From positions 1 through 45,864 of the forward strand of contig CAYZEZ010000002.1 in NCBI GenBank assembly GCA_964477295.1: a stretch of DNA of 45,864 nt, in the 5' to 3' direction. The notes beneath the pieces are model-generated. The model was not told where the DNA came from, did not search any database, and was given only the letters and a program-made list of their open reading frames with translations. A program made the translations under genes and the position numbers. Positions 33,882-43,638 of the stretch are shown piece by piece; position 1 is the stretch's first letter, and each line of letters begins with the position of its first letter. The DNA comes from CAYZEZ01 sp964477295. Its GTDB lineage: Bacteria; Bacteroidota; Bacteroidia; Bacteroidales; SM23-62.

Positions 33882-34838
33882 ATGGAAGCAAACAGACGTT
33901 TACTATTATCCTATGCAATCGCTAGTCTGAGCGTTTTATTTTTAAGTCAATCTCTTATGGGACAGATATATAACACACTTACTGAGGAGGAATCCAGGGT
34001 AATAGACCACAAAGGTACTGAAAGGGCTTTTACCGGCGAGTACACAAACAATAAATCGAAGGGCACTTATATCTGTAAGAAGTGTAATGCCCCTTTGTAC
34101 CTTTCTGATAATAAGTTCGAATCACATTGTGGATGGCCTTCATTTGACGACGAAATCCCGGGTGCTGTTCTCCGGGTGCCGGATGCAGATGGTATACGGA
34201 CCGAGATTGTTTGTGCCAACTGCAAGGGCCATTTAGGTCATGTTTTTCTTAATGAAGGATATACTCCCAAAAATACGAGGCATTGTGTAAATTCAATATC
34301 CATGATGTTTATTCCTGCCGGAGAACCATTGCCTCCAATCATAGTGGGCAGTGACAAGACAGAGACAGCATATTTTGCATCCGGATGTTTCTGGGGAACG
34401 GAATACCATCTCCAGAAGATCCCGGGGGTTGTGTCGACAACCGTAGGATTTATGGGGGGGAGTGTTAAGAATCCAAGTTATGAGCAGGTCTGTACCGGCA
34501 CCACCGGGCATGCCGAAACAGTTAAAGTGGTGTTTGATCCTTCGAAGGTTTCGTACCGCACAATCGCTAAAATGTACTTCGAAACCCATGATCCGACCCA
34601 GGTCAACCGCCAGGGACCTGACATCGGGAACCAGTATCGTTCTGAGATCTTTTACACGAATGAAAATCAGCGCCAGGTTGCAAATGAATTAATCCAGCTG
34701 CTTGAAAACAAGGATTTTGACGTAGCAACCAGGATTACTCCTGCGTCAGACTTTTATGAAGCAGAAAGTTACCACCAGGATTACTATAAGCATAAAGGAT
34801 CTACACCTTACTGTCATATTTATACGCCCCGGTTTTGA
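33882..34838 (+). CDS. Secreted bifunctional methionine sulfoxide reductase MsrB-MsrA
   Basis: A 318-residue fusion that repairs both R- and S-methionine sulfoxide. A signal peptide (1-28) sends it to the periplasm. MsrB comes first (about 33-148) with zinc Cys65, 68, 111, 114 and catalytic Cys135 (RHCVNS). MsrA follows (about 162-318) with catalytic Cys169 in GCFWG. The order B-A is the reverse of the MsrA-MsrB order in several pathogens. The start at 33882 removes 64 upstream residues with no coding look. It stands alone. Confidence 0.95.
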   Translation: MEANRRLLLSYAIASLSVLFLSQSLMGQIYNTLTEEESRVIDHKGTERAFTGEYTNNKSKGTYICKKCNAPLYLSDNKFESHCGWPSFDDEIPGAVLRVPDADGIRTEIVCANCKGHLGHVFLNEGYTPKNTRHCVNSISMMFIPAGEPLPPIIVGSDKTETAYFASGCFWGTEYHLQKIPGVVSTTVGFMGGSVKNPSYEQVCTGTTGHAETVKVVFDPSKVSYRTIAKMYFETHDPTQVNRQGPDIGNQYRSEIFYTNENQRQVANELIQLLENKDFDVATRITPASDFYEAESYHQDYYKHKGSTPYCHIYTPRF

Positions 34839-34876
34839 TTCTTCCTGGAATCGAAAAAGATATTACATTTGGTTAA

Positions 34877-34899
34877 CCTGCATAGAATTGATCTGCAGG
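34877..34899. repeat. Hairpin sharing 15 bases with the glnII terminator
   Basis: CCTGCA and TGCAGG pair around 11 bases. The right side ATTGATCTGCAGGGA (34887-34901) is identical to 11416-11430 in the glutamine synthetase terminator. There is no T-run, so it is probably a decayed copy or chance likeness. Confidence 0.35.
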
Positions 34900-35026
34900 G
34901 AATAGTTGAAATTGAGAGTGCTACCAACTGTATTGCAAAACCCTGACATAGAAAACCGCGTTCTACGGATTTTAATGAGAATATCTCTCCGGATGGAATG
35001 GTACACAGGTCTTAAATAATAATGAC

Positions 35027-36382
35027 ATGAAAAATTCAATGGCAATACTCCTCCTGTGCACGTTGATAGCAGCACGGGCGGATGCTCAGTTTTCTAAAGC
35101 CGCCTGGGATAGTATTCGGGCACTCACCCAGTTGGATTATAACCTGATGCTGAAACAACTTGGCATTGATCCATCCGAAATGCGCCCTGGTCCATCCGGA
35201 AATCCGTCCGATCCTAACGCAGCAAATACGGATGAGTCTGAAGCAACAACCTATGATGCGCTACCGGATCCCCTGGTATTTAATAATGGAGATACGGTCC
35301 GGACCGTCGACGAATGGGAAAAGAAACGCCGGGCGGAAATAGTGGAGCTATTTGACAGAGAGATCTATGGAAGAGTACCAGCAAATGTGCCGGGAGTTCA
35401 ATGGGAAATAATAAGCATTAAGGATACAATGGAAGGTACTTTTCCTGTGAGGATCAAGCATATTACAGGTCATGTGGATAACTCCGCTTACCCTGAGATC
35501 AACGTAAATATTGAATTGGTTGTAGGAACACCTGCCGGTTCAGATGAAGCCGTACCGGTGGTGACTGAGTTTGGTTTCAACTGGTCGCAGGCTCAGCTGG
35601 AAAGATTCATTGGAAGGCTGCCACCAGGACCAACCTGGAAAGAGCAACTTTTAGCCAAAGGCTGGGGTTATGCTGTTCTTGTACCCGTCAGTATTCAGGC
35701 AGATAATGGCGCAGGAATTACAGATGGTATCATCGGTCTTGTGAACAAAGGGAAAACCAGAACCCCGGAGCAATGGGGAACACTGAGGGCGTGGGCATGG
35801 GGAGCCAGCCGTGCCATAGATTATTACGAGTCTGATCCGGATATTGATGTTAACCGCCTGGGAATAGAGGGACTTTCAAGGTACGGTAAAGCAGCCGTGG
35901 TTGCCATGGCCTATGAACCTCGTTTTGCTATCGGTTTTATTGGTTCATCGGGCGCCGGTGGTACAAAATTGTTACGCCGGAATCTTGGTGAACAGGTTGA
36001 AAACCTTGCCGGTTCGGGAGAATACCATTGGTTCGCAGGCAATTTTATTAAATACGCCGGGCCTCTTTCTAAAAATGATTTGCCTGTGGATGCTCATCAA
36101 TTGGTCGCTTTATGTGCTCCAAGGCCTGTTTTCATCAGTGCCGGGGCATCAGAAGTAGAAGGCCATTGGGTAGATGCCAAGGGTATGTTTCTCGGTGGGA
36201 TGCTCGCCGGTCCGGTTTACAGGCTTCTAGGTAAAAATGATATCGGAGCCAAACAGTTTCCGGCGAAGGAAACAACTTTAACAGACGGAGAGATTGCTTT
36301 CAGGCAACACGCAGGTGGTCATACCACCGGTCCCAATTGGCCATATTTCATCCGTTATGCCAGCCGGTATTTTGATAAATAG
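35027..36382 (+). CDS. Carbohydrate esterase family 15 (glucuronoyl esterase-like)
   Basis: A 451-residue exported alpha/beta hydrolase with signal peptide (1-20). The CE15 nucleophile motif GLSRYGK places Ser284; SSGAGGTKLLRR (307-318) follows as in CE15, and the catalytic His is His428 or His432 in RQHAGGHTTGP. CE15 enzymes cut the ester between glucuronic acid of xylan and lignin alcohols. It has an extra N-terminal Asn/Pro-rich piece (about 50-75) before the domain. No SusC/SusD or glycoside hydrolase is adjacent; a second esterase lies convergently downstream. Confidence 0.93.
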   Translation: MKNSMAILLLCTLIAARADAQFSKAAWDSIRALTQLDYNLMLKQLGIDPSEMRPGPSGNPSDPNAANTDESEATTYDALPDPLVFNNGDTVRTVDEWEKKRRAEIVELFDREIYGRVPANVPGVQWEIISIKDTMEGTFPVRIKHITGHVDNSAYPEINVNIELVVGTPAGSDEAVPVVTEFGFNWSQAQLERFIGRLPPGPTWKEQLLAKGWGYAVLVPVSIQADNGAGITDGIIGLVNKGKTRTPEQWGTLRAWAWGASRAIDYYESDPDIDVNRLGIEGLSRYGKAAVVAMAYEPRFAIGFIGSSGAGGTKLLRRNLGEQVENLAGSGEYHWFAGNFIKYAGPLSKNDLPVDAHQLVALCAPRPVFISAGASEVEGHWVDAKGMFLGGMLAGPVYRLLGKNDIGAKQFPAKETTLTDGEIAFRQHAGGHTTGPNWPYFIRYASRYFDK

Positions 36383-36433
36383 TAATTGAAGTGTTTTTAA
36401 AGGAAAATGTACGCTCCGGAACGGATGGCTCAA

Positions 36434-38203
36434 TCACCCCGGATTTTGCATCCTGACCAGAACCATAAAATTATTGTTCACATTATTATTGCTTGCATTG
36501 GCTCCTGGCAGCGTTATCCGGCCTTTTGGGAAGGTCTTGCTATAGGTGTCAAAATAAAAGTATTCCGTTACAATCTGCCCGCATTCTTCTTTCCTGTAAT
36601 CCTTTAACCAGTCCGGTATGGATGAATGGTACAAATGATCACATTTTTCATAGGCAATATATACGATTACATCTTCATCCACGTCAAACGACAGGTAATC
36701 GGTATCAGTACTGTCACGGTCGCCATGATCCGTCATAATATAAGTAATTCCTTCATAAACAGATGGATCGCTGATATTGGTCTCGGAATTTTTTCCCGAA
36801 AACGGCGGTGATCCTTTCTTTAACTTCGAAATGTGATATCGTTTACCGTTGCTGGCAGTTACGTTACTGACGATAACCTCGTTTTTATTCTTAGGTTCAA
36901 TGATCAAACCGAATTCCTTTTCAGCCTGGTCCCCGTCTGCATCAGATACAGAAACGGTAAAATCAAAATCTCCTGTTACAACCGGGATACCTTCCAGAAT
37001 ACCTGAAGGGGAAAGAGACAGATCTTCAGGTAGCGGATCAGACCCTGTTGACAACCGGAATGTCACATCCTGGTTTCCCCGGACTTCAACAGGGACCTTT
37101 AATAACTCACCCTGTCGGGCAACAGGAAGTATCCCGGTCAGGAATTCCGGTTCGATATCTGTCCTGATCAATACAGTGGCTGTGCTGCTTTTCCCCTGTT
37201 GATCACAGGCCTTCCCCATGAGGACATTGTCACCCGGTTCAATCCCAACCTGGCCTGAATAGGGAGGCTGTACAAGGTTAGCTACGAGGCTGCCATTCAA
37301 ATACACTTCTATTTTTTCAATTTTAGAATCACTGTCTCCGGCGAACAATTCAAAAGGTACTTTTTCACCTGCTTCAAATGTTTGCAGCTGCCCGGGGCTT
37401 TTAAAATAAACAACCGGGTAGGCATTTCCATCATTTTTTTTATCATAGGCCCAGGATAACAGATCCTGGCTGCTTACGGCATTCCATTGTACACCATGCC
37501 CGATACCATCGTGTTCCGTATAGCGGGGATTGACACCCGTGACCCACTCGTAGGCTCCCCTGGGGTCTCCGTTCACAGCCCGGAAAACCACGATACTATC
37601 CTTCAAGGGCCCTGCATTCCTGTCATTCTCACCTATATTGGCCCAGACAGGAATATCTTTCAAATTTTCGATATTTCCCCTTAAATTGCTTCCCATGGGA
37701 ATTGCTGCCGCAAAATAATCCGGATACCGGTTAAGGAACTGCCATGTGCCGCCCCCGCCCATCGAAAATCCTGTAATATATATCCTCTGGGCATCTCCTT
37801 GTTTATATGTGACCAGGTCATCCATCACTTTTTTAAGGTTATCGATATGTTGTGTCCAGCCGCGTTTCGATACGGGAGCAATGATATAGGTGGGAATTGC
37901 CTGTGTGTTTTCTCCGAAATGGTGCCACATCCTGAGAGGAGGATCAACTGTACTGCGTGGCCTTAACACCTCGTCTTCCGGGCAGCAGCCATGAAGAAAA
38001 AGGGCAATAGGATATACTTTTCCCTCTTCAAGGTTATCCGGTGTATAAAGCCAGTAATTGGTGATGCCCTCCTGCTGTTGGCTCCACTGAGGCAGTCCCT
38101 TGTAATCAAGCTTTTGTGCAGTTGCTGTTAACCGGGGTAAACAAACAAACAGAATAACAACTATTGCGGCTTTGTGGCATGGTTTGACTGTAATGATCTT
38201 CAT
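36434..38203 (-). CDS. Secreted multidomain esterase (CE1/carboxylesterase-like) with Ig-like and C-terminal domains
   Basis: A 589-residue secreted protein with signal peptide (1-29). Residues 45-250 are an alpha/beta hydrolase: HG near 71, nucleophile Ser147 in GFSMGGGGTW, Asp194 in IGENDRNAG and His236 in GIGHG. Two Ig-like domains follow (about 260-350 and 355-455, the second like putative Ig domains in cadherin style with SPSGILEGIP and DADGD). The last 130 residues (FDVDEDVIVYIAYEKCDHLYHSSIPDWL, YSKTFPKGRITLPG) are an unnamed beta domain often seen with polysaccharide-active enzymes. Acetyl, feruloyl or polyester substrates are possible. Convergent with the CE15 gene. Confidence 0.92.
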   Translation of the reverse strand: MKIITVKPCHKAAIVVILFVCLPRLTATAQKLDYKGLPQWSQQQEGITNYWLYTPDNLEEGKVYPIALFLHGCCPEDEVLRPRSTVDPPLRMWHHFGENTQAIPTYIIAPVSKRGWTQHIDNLKKVMDDLVTYKQGDAQRIYITGFSMGGGGTWQFLNRYPDYFAAAIPMGSNLRGNIENLKDIPVWANIGENDRNAGPLKDSIVVFRAVNGDPRGAYEWVTGVNPRYTEHDGIGHGVQWNAVSSQDLLSWAYDKKNDGNAYPVVYFKSPGQLQTFEAGEKVPFELFAGDSDSKIEKIEVYLNGSLVANLVQPPYSGQVGIEPGDNVLMGKACDQQGKSSTATVLIRTDIEPEFLTGILPVARQGELLKVPVEVRGNQDVTFRLSTGSDPLPEDLSLSPSGILEGIPVVTGDFDFTVSVSDADGDQAEKEFGLIIEPKNKNEVIVSNVTASNGKRYHISKLKKGSPPFSGKNSETNISDPSVYEGITYIMTDHGDRDSTDTDYLSFDVDEDVIVYIAYEKCDHLYHSSIPDWLKDYRKEECGQIVTEYFYFDTYSKTFPKGRITLPGANASNNNVNNNFMVLVRMQNPG

Positions 38204-38259
38204 TTTAATTTATTTTTGGTGGATTTATTTACGTTTCAACCGGAATCCATTCACCCGAA

Positions 38260-39606
38260 TCAAAAATCGAGTGTAAAAGTAGTGGATCCATTTTCTTCTG
38301 ATGATACACGGATCGAGCCATTATGCATCTGCATTACCTGGCGCGCCAGGCTCAGTCCGATACCGGAACCATCCTTCCTGGTAGTAAAAAAGGGTGTGAA
38401 TACATGGTCAATGATTTCTGCAGTAATGCCTTTCCCGTTATCCGTAACCTCAATGCACACCTTTTCATCTGACTTGTAACCCTTCAGCATGATCAATGGA
38501 GTGCCTGTTTCAGTTATGGCTTGTATGGAATTCTTCATCAGGTTGATCAGGGTCTGTTCAATAAGTTTCTCATCAGCCGGGATTTCCAGGTTTGCAGGAG
38601 AAATATCGGTACTGGTCTTAACGCCATGTTTTTCAAGTTCACCGGACATGAGTGATAACACATGATCAAACAATTCAGAAACCCGGATGGATTTAATATC
38701 GGGTTCATCTATGGACGTGAAGTTCCTGAAGGTGTCGATGAATTCAGACAGTCCCTTACTTCTTTTTACAATGGTCTTCAGGCCAAGGATTGTACGATCC
38801 ATCAGCTGGCCTTCCATCTCTTTTCCGGGATCCTTATCTTGTCTTTCCTCAAACATTTCATAAAGGCTGCTTGCAAGCACCTGTATGGGTACAACCGAGT
38901 TTGTGATTTCGTGGTTCAGTACCCTGATGAGTTTCAGCCAGGCTTCCAGTTCGCGCCGGTCCATTTCCAGTGTAATATCAAGAAAGGAATATATTGTTGC
39001 TTTGGTATCCCGAAGTTTAATCACTGAAGACTTCACTGCCAGGTGAACCATTTTACCTTTCGGAAATATTTTTACCTGATGATCCTTTGGTTTATCATGT
39101 GAAAATATTCCGGCCAGATCCGGATGGTGGCTGAGCAGGTCATTCAGGTTGGAAACACGGTCCATTCCCAATAAATCCAGGGCAGTCCTGTTGATAAGCA
39201 ATATGTTACCACTATCATCAGCAGCCATAATCCCCGAGGCTGATTGTTTAATGGTCTCCCGGAAGAACTGGTTTTCCATTTCCTTTTCTATCCTGATGAG
39301 CCTGAAATTTCCGGTGATTTCATTAAAAAGGGCATAAAGATTTTGAAAATACTTACCGGTTCTTTTGTAATGGAAAAACTGTGTTGTATCCTGATTCCTC
39401 AGAGCCTCCATGAACCGGATCACATCACGCTGTATCCTGCTCATAAAGAAATTTAAAAACAGGATCTGTCCAATCCAGAGAACCAGCAGTCCCGCTGCAG
39501 TCATTTGCATAAAATCCATTGTCATGGCTGTTGTCAGCAGCATTCCAACAATGGCAATGAACATGACCTGGATGAAAATGCTAATATTAAACCTGTCCAA
39601 TACCAT
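38260..39606 (-). CDS. Membrane sensor histidine kinase with PAS domain
   Basis: A 448-residue two-component sensor. Two membrane spans (10-29, 35-55) are joined by almost no periplasmic loop, so it probably senses the membrane or a cytoplasmic cue. A PAS domain (about 115-215) is followed by the dimerisation domain with His232 (NHEITNS) and an ATPase domain with LINLMKNSIQAI (N box), VTDNGKGI (G1) and GSGIGLSLAR (G2). It overlaps the end of the regulator gene by 20 bases, so the two are translated together and form a cognate pair. Confidence 0.95.
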   Translation of the reverse strand: MVLDRFNISIFIQVMFIAIVGMLLTTAMTMDFMQMTAAGLLVLWIGQILFLNFFMSRIQRDVIRFMEALRNQDTTQFFHYKRTGKYFQNLYALFNEITGNFRLIRIEKEMENQFFRETIKQSASGIMAADDSGNILLINRTALDLLGMDRVSNLNDLLSHHPDLAGIFSHDKPKDHQVKIFPKGKMVHLAVKSSVIKLRDTKATIYSFLDITLEMDRRELEAWLKLIRVLNHEITNSVVPIQVLASSLYEMFEERQDKDPGKEMEGQLMDRTILGLKTIVKRSKGLSEFIDTFRNFTSIDEPDIKSIRVSELFDHVLSLMSGELEKHGVKTSTDISPANLEIPADEKLIEQTLINLMKNSIQAITETGTPLIMLKGYKSDEKVCIEVTDNGKGITAEIIDHVFTPFFTTRKDGSGIGLSLARQVMQMHNGSIRVSSEENGSTTFTLDF

Positions 39607-40966
39607 ATTTTTTCATTTTATTATAGAGTGTCGTCCTGTTGATACCCAGTATCCCGGCTGCCATTTTCCTGTTATTCCCGGTCCTTTTCAGTGCCTTATA
39701 GATCAGGTTGCATTCATTGGATTCAAGATTATAGCCTGTCGCCTCATTGCTGAATTTATGGTTTATCTGACTGGATTCAAAATCAGAAGGTTTCAACATA
39801 TCACCTTCAGACAGAAGAACTGCTTTTTCAACATGGTTGCGCAATTCCCTGATGTTCCCTTTCCAGTAATTTTTGGATAATTGCCTGAGGGCATGCTGGC
39901 TGATCTTTAGCCTGGGTTTACCATGCTTATCGGTGAACTTTTCAATGAAATAATGCACCAGTTGGGGTATATCCTCCGGCCGTTCGCGAAGGGGGGGGAG
40001 CTCAACCTGGATATTGTTTATCCTGTAGAGCAGGTCTTCACGAAACCTGCCCTCTTCACACAACTGGTACAAATTGGCGTTGGTCGCACATATCAACCTG
40101 ATATTAATAGGAGTAGCCTGGAAGGACCCTACCCGGGTAACCTCTCTTTTTTCCAATACTGACAGTAACTTTGCCTGTTGAGAAAGGGACAGGTTGCCTA
40201 TCTCATCGAGGAAGAGTGTTCCCCCGGAGGCAATTTCAATCCTTCCCGGTTTATCAGCCACAGCGTCTGTAAAGGCTCCTTTCATATGGCCGAATAATTC
40301 GCTTTCAAAAAGACTCTCCGGGATGGCCCCAACATCAATAGAAACAAATATCTCGTCCCGGCGCAAAGATTGATTATGTATCTCACGGGCAAGTATCTCT
40401 TTCCCGGTGCCATTTTCGCCCAGGATAAGTATATTCGCATCGGTCGGGGCTACTTTATTTACGGTATTCCAGATATCGGTCATCTGACCGGAACTTCCAT
40501 GGCAGAAATCAAATTCTCTTTTTTCATTTTCAATCAAATGCTGCTGCTTGGTTTTCAGGTTCCGTATCACCAATCTCGACTTTCTCAACTGGTAGGCTGA
40601 AAGAATGGTTGACAGTATCTTCTCCTTATCCCATGATTTAAGAATGAAATCACTCGCTCCTTCCCGGATGGCCCGAATAGCCAGATCAATATCCCCGAAA
40701 GCCGTAATAAGGATAATGGTTGCATCATCATCTTTTTCCAGAATCCTGTTCATCCAGAAGAAGCCTTCGTTCCCGGTATGGATCCCTGCCGAGAAGTTCA
40801 TGTCAAGGAGTATCACATCAAATTCCGATATATCCGGCAGGGACGGTATCCGGCCCGGATCAGCAAGTGTTTTAACAGTTTGAAAATGTCTCGAAAGAAA
40901 AATCTCATAAGCAATAAGGAATTCCTCATTGTCATCTATGATCAGAATATTACCTTCCTTATTCAT
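39587..40966 (-). CDS. NtrC-family sigma-54-dependent response regulator
   Basis: A 459-residue activator. The receiver domain (1-125) has Asp11, Asp12 and phospho-acceptor Asp55. The AAA+ domain (about 140-385) has Walker A GENGTGKE, the sigma-54 contact GAFTDA (consensus GAFTGA; a D variant common in this phylum) and Walker B GGTLFLDEIGN. A Fis-type helix-turn-helix ends the protein (NNRKMAAGILGINRTTLYNKMKKYGI). It would activate sigma-54 promoters on phosphorylation by the adjacent kinase. The FtsX-type permease gene starts divergently with a sigma-54-like promoter. Confidence 0.96.
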   Translation of the reverse strand: MNKEGNILIIDDNEEFLIAYEIFLSRHFQTVKTLADPGRIPSLPDISEFDVILLDMNFSAGIHTGNEGFFWMNRILEKDDDATIILITAFGDIDLAIRAIREGASDFILKSWDKEKILSTILSAYQLRKSRLVIRNLKTKQQHLIENEKREFDFCHGSSGQMTDIWNTVNKVAPTDANILILGENGTGKEILAREIHNQSLRRDEIFVSIDVGAIPESLFESELFGHMKGAFTDAVADKPGRIEIASGGTLFLDEIGNLSLSQQAKLLSVLEKREVTRVGSFQATPINIRLICATNANLYQLCEEGRFREDLLYRINNIQVELPPLRERPEDIPQLVHYFIEKFTDKHGKPRLKISQHALRQLSKNYWKGNIRELRNHVEKAVLLSEGDMLKPSDFESSQINHKFSNEATGYNLESNECNLIYKALKRTGNNRKMAAGILGINRTTLYNKMKKYGIGQV

Positions 40967-40999
40967 TGGAGCAAAATCAAAATGTAAATCTATAAAATA

Positions 41000-41016
41000 T
41001 GTTTAATATTTAAACA
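41000..41016. promoter_or_regulatory. 17-bp palindrome in the divergent spacer, candidate regulator site
   Basis: TGTTTAA, a three-base spacer TAT and TTAAACA are a perfect inverted repeat, 34 bases upstream of the response regulator start and about 75 bases before the sigma-54-like promoter of the permease. That is a typical position for an NtrC-type enhancer site. AT-rich context weakens the claim. Confidence 0.5.
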
Positions 41017-41091
41017 CAATATGTTGTTTTATTATACACGAATATATATTTTCAATATCATATTTATCTGAATATGTGTAATATAGAGTTA

Positions 41092-41106
41092 TGGCATATC
41101 TTTTGA
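41092..41106 (+). promoter_or_regulatory. Sigma-54-like promoter of the permease gene
   Basis: TGGCATATCTTTTGA has the -24 TGGCA and -12 TTG parts with GG and G(A) at the strict ten-base gap (GG, ten bases, GA; consensus GC). It lies 38 bases before the ATG of the permease and next to a sigma-54 activator gene. Confidence 0.5.
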
Positions 41107-41144
41107 TTTGATTATTCAGATTTTTCATTCAAATTTACCTTACG

Positions 41145-43490
41145 ATGTACAGGAATTATCTGTTAACGACAATAAGGGCCCTGGTGAGGAACAAGGCATT
41201 TACAGCGATAAATATTTTTGGATTTGCTGCTGGTATCGCCTGTGTAATCCTGTTTTATTTGTGGGTAGTCGATGAAGTGAGCTATGACAGGTTTCATGAG
41301 AACAGGAACAGGATCATGAACCTCCTGTCGGTATTTCCCAGAAATGATATGAATTCCATGGCGGTAACTCCCTTCCCCCTTGCACCAGCGATGTATGAAA
41401 AATTTCCCGAGGTGGAAGACTTCACAAGGTTCTGGCAGTTTCCTGCGCTGGTTAGTTATAAGGAAACTACAAACCTCGATAAAAAGGTCTGCCTGGTGGA
41501 TTCCGGATTTTTCAATATGTTCAGTTTCCCTGTAATCTCCGGAAATCCAAAAGAAGCAGTATCCAATAAAAGCTCTGTGGTGATCACAGAGTCAGAGGCT
41601 GTCAAGTATTTTGGAGAAGATGATCCGATAGGCAGGATCCTGACTTTTAACAAGGACCTGAAACTTACGGTTATGGCCGTGGTAAAAGATCCGCCCAGAA
41701 ATACAGTATTTGATTTTACAATGCTTGCAAGCATTCTGCATGTACCTGAATACAGGTTATATAACGACTGGTCATTTGCAGGTCCGTCATACGTAATGCT
41801 ATCAGAAGGGACAGACAGGCACAGTTTCCAGGAAAAGATCAGGGATCTGTACAGGGACAGGGATGCCGAAATGGATGTATCCCTGGTTCTGCAACCCTTG
41901 AAGGAGGTCTATCTCTATCGTGATGGCAAGGCCAACCGGATCATTTACGTATACCTGTTTTCCGGGATTGCCATTATAATCCTGCTGCTTGCCTGTTTTA
42001 ATTATATGAACCTGAGCATTGCACGATCCTTAAAACGGTCAAAGGAAATAGGATTACGCAAAACAAATGGTGCCGGCAAAAATCAGATTGTGATCCAGTT
42101 TCTAGGTGAATCCATGTTTTATTCACTTATATCCCTGTTTATAGCTCTGATCCTTGTTGAACTGGCAAGGCCTTTATTTAACTCCCTTACGATGAAGCAA
42201 CTTGAGCTTCACTATAATGATCCTTTGCTAATAACCGGATTAATTGCAATATACATTTTTACCTCACTCGCTTCCGGGCTTTACCCGGCTTTTATTCTGT
42301 CTTCATTCCGGCCGGCGGAGATATTCTACGGGAAAACAGGTTTTAAAGGAAAGGGAAATTTTCTGAATACATTAATCATCTTACAGTTTGCGATTTCAAC
42401 CGCCCTTATTATTGCCTCCGTTACGGTTAATCGTCAGGTAAATTATATCCGGAAGAAGGACCTGGGACTGAACAAGGAAAAGGTCATTGTTCTTCCTTTT
42501 GGAAGGGATATGATACCGATGTATGAAGTGGTCAGGGAACAGATCATGGCTCATTCGGCAGTCGTAAATGTATCGGCTTCGTATGATCTTCCATTCTTCC
42601 TTACTTCAGGAGTAAGTTTTACCTGGGATACTGTTCCGGTGGAGGACAGGATTGGAGTGAGTTATAATATGGTGGATTATGATTTCATTGAAACCATGGA
42701 GATCGATATGCTGGAGGGAAGGTCGTTTTCCAGGGAATATGCCGGAGATGACTCTGTAGCCTACATCATCAATGAAACCGCCCTGAGAAAAATGGGAGTT
42801 GACCATGCTACCGGTCTGGATATACACTTCAGGCATCCTCACCTGCCGGAATATCTTCGCAAAGGGACCATCATCGGAGTGATAAAGGATTTTAATACCC
42901 GTCCCCTGAAGGAAGAGATACCTCCCCTTGTGCTCAGGATATACCGTCCGTTCTACAGGAATATGTACATACGATATAACACAGAAGATCCGTCTGACCT
43001 CCTGCAGTATCTCCAGGGTGTCCAGTCACAACTGTACCCCGGATTGCCATTTCAATATTCCTTTCTTGACCAGGAGGCTGACCAGCTGTACAGTGTGGAA
43101 TTTCGCACCGGAAGGATCCTCAGGTACTTCACATTGATCAGCATTCTCATTTCTTGTCTCGGCCTTTTTGGAATGGTATCGTATGACCTGGAATTGAGAA
43201 TCCGGGAAATTGCCATACGTAAAGTATTTGCCTCTTCGGTTGGGCGGATCATTTTGCTGATATTCTCCAGATACCTGAGGTGGATTACAATCGCTTTTAT
43301 ACTGGCTGTTCCGGCAGCCTGGTACTTAACACGGAAATGGCTCCAGGAGTTCGTTTTCAGGATTGAGATATCGGTTCTCAGTTACCTGATCTCATTAATA
43401 CTTGTAATATTGATTGCATTTATAACTATCAGTTTCCTGTCGGGAAGAACTGCCAGAATCAATCCGGCCGCTGTTCTTAAACAGAATTAA
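41145..43490 (+). CDS. FtsX/MacB-type ABC transporter permease
   Basis: A 781-residue permease made of two similar halves: span (about 20-41), a periplasmic MacB-like domain, three FtsX spans (about 275-300, 325-350, 370-395), then a span (about 410-432), a second periplasmic domain and three C-terminal spans (about 665-690, 715-740, 750-772). The segment RSLKRSKEIGLRKTNGAGK before span 3 and LRIREIAIRKVFASSVG near 690 are the cytoplasmic contact loops with the ATPase. The ATPase is not encoded here. This class exports peptides, lipids or drugs or transmits mechanical force. Probably the target of the adjacent NtrC-type regulator. Confidence 0.94.
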   Translation: MYRNYLLTTIRALVRNKAFTAINIFGFAAGIACVILFYLWVVDEVSYDRFHENRNRIMNLLSVFPRNDMNSMAVTPFPLAPAMYEKFPEVEDFTRFWQFPALVSYKETTNLDKKVCLVDSGFFNMFSFPVISGNPKEAVSNKSSVVITESEAVKYFGEDDPIGRILTFNKDLKLTVMAVVKDPPRNTVFDFTMLASILHVPEYRLYNDWSFAGPSYVMLSEGTDRHSFQEKIRDLYRDRDAEMDVSLVLQPLKEVYLYRDGKANRIIYVYLFSGIAIIILLLACFNYMNLSIARSLKRSKEIGLRKTNGAGKNQIVIQFLGESMFYSLISLFIALILVELARPLFNSLTMKQLELHYNDPLLITGLIAIYIFTSLASGLYPAFILSSFRPAEIFYGKTGFKGKGNFLNTLIILQFAISTALIIASVTVNRQVNYIRKKDLGLNKEKVIVLPFGRDMIPMYEVVREQIMAHSAVVNVSASYDLPFFLTSGVSFTWDTVPVEDRIGVSYNMVDYDFIETMEIDMLEGRSFSREYAGDDSVAYIINETALRKMGVDHATGLDIHFRHPHLPEYLRKGTIIGVIKDFNTRPLKEEIPPLVLRIYRPFYRNMYIRYNTEDPSDLLQYLQGVQSQLYPGLPFQYSFLDQEADQLYSVEFRTGRILRYFTLISILISCLGLFGMVSYDLELRIREIAIRKVFASSVGRIILLIFSRYLRWITIAFILAVPAAWYLTRKWLQEFVFRIEISVLSYLISLILVILIAFITISFLSGRTARINPAAVLKQN

Positions 43491-43638
43491 ATGGTAAAAT
43501 GCAATATGAACCGTGCTCCCTGAATCCCGGGAACATAAAAGATCCGGCGATTGGTGAACGAATTTCGGTTCCTGGATTTTACCCGAAGAATAATACAAGG
43601 AAAGACATTGCATACAGCTTCATCAACGCTGGCATGAA

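Noticed and set aside
34868..34877. GGTTAACC palindrome after the msr gene as another TTAAC box site
   Set aside because: Single box with no phased partners and no -7 element at the expected distance.
40280..40300. GAFTDA instead of GAFTGA as a sign of a non-functional sigma-54 activator
   Set aside because: The Asp variant is frequent in Bacteroidota regulators whose other motifs are intact, as here.
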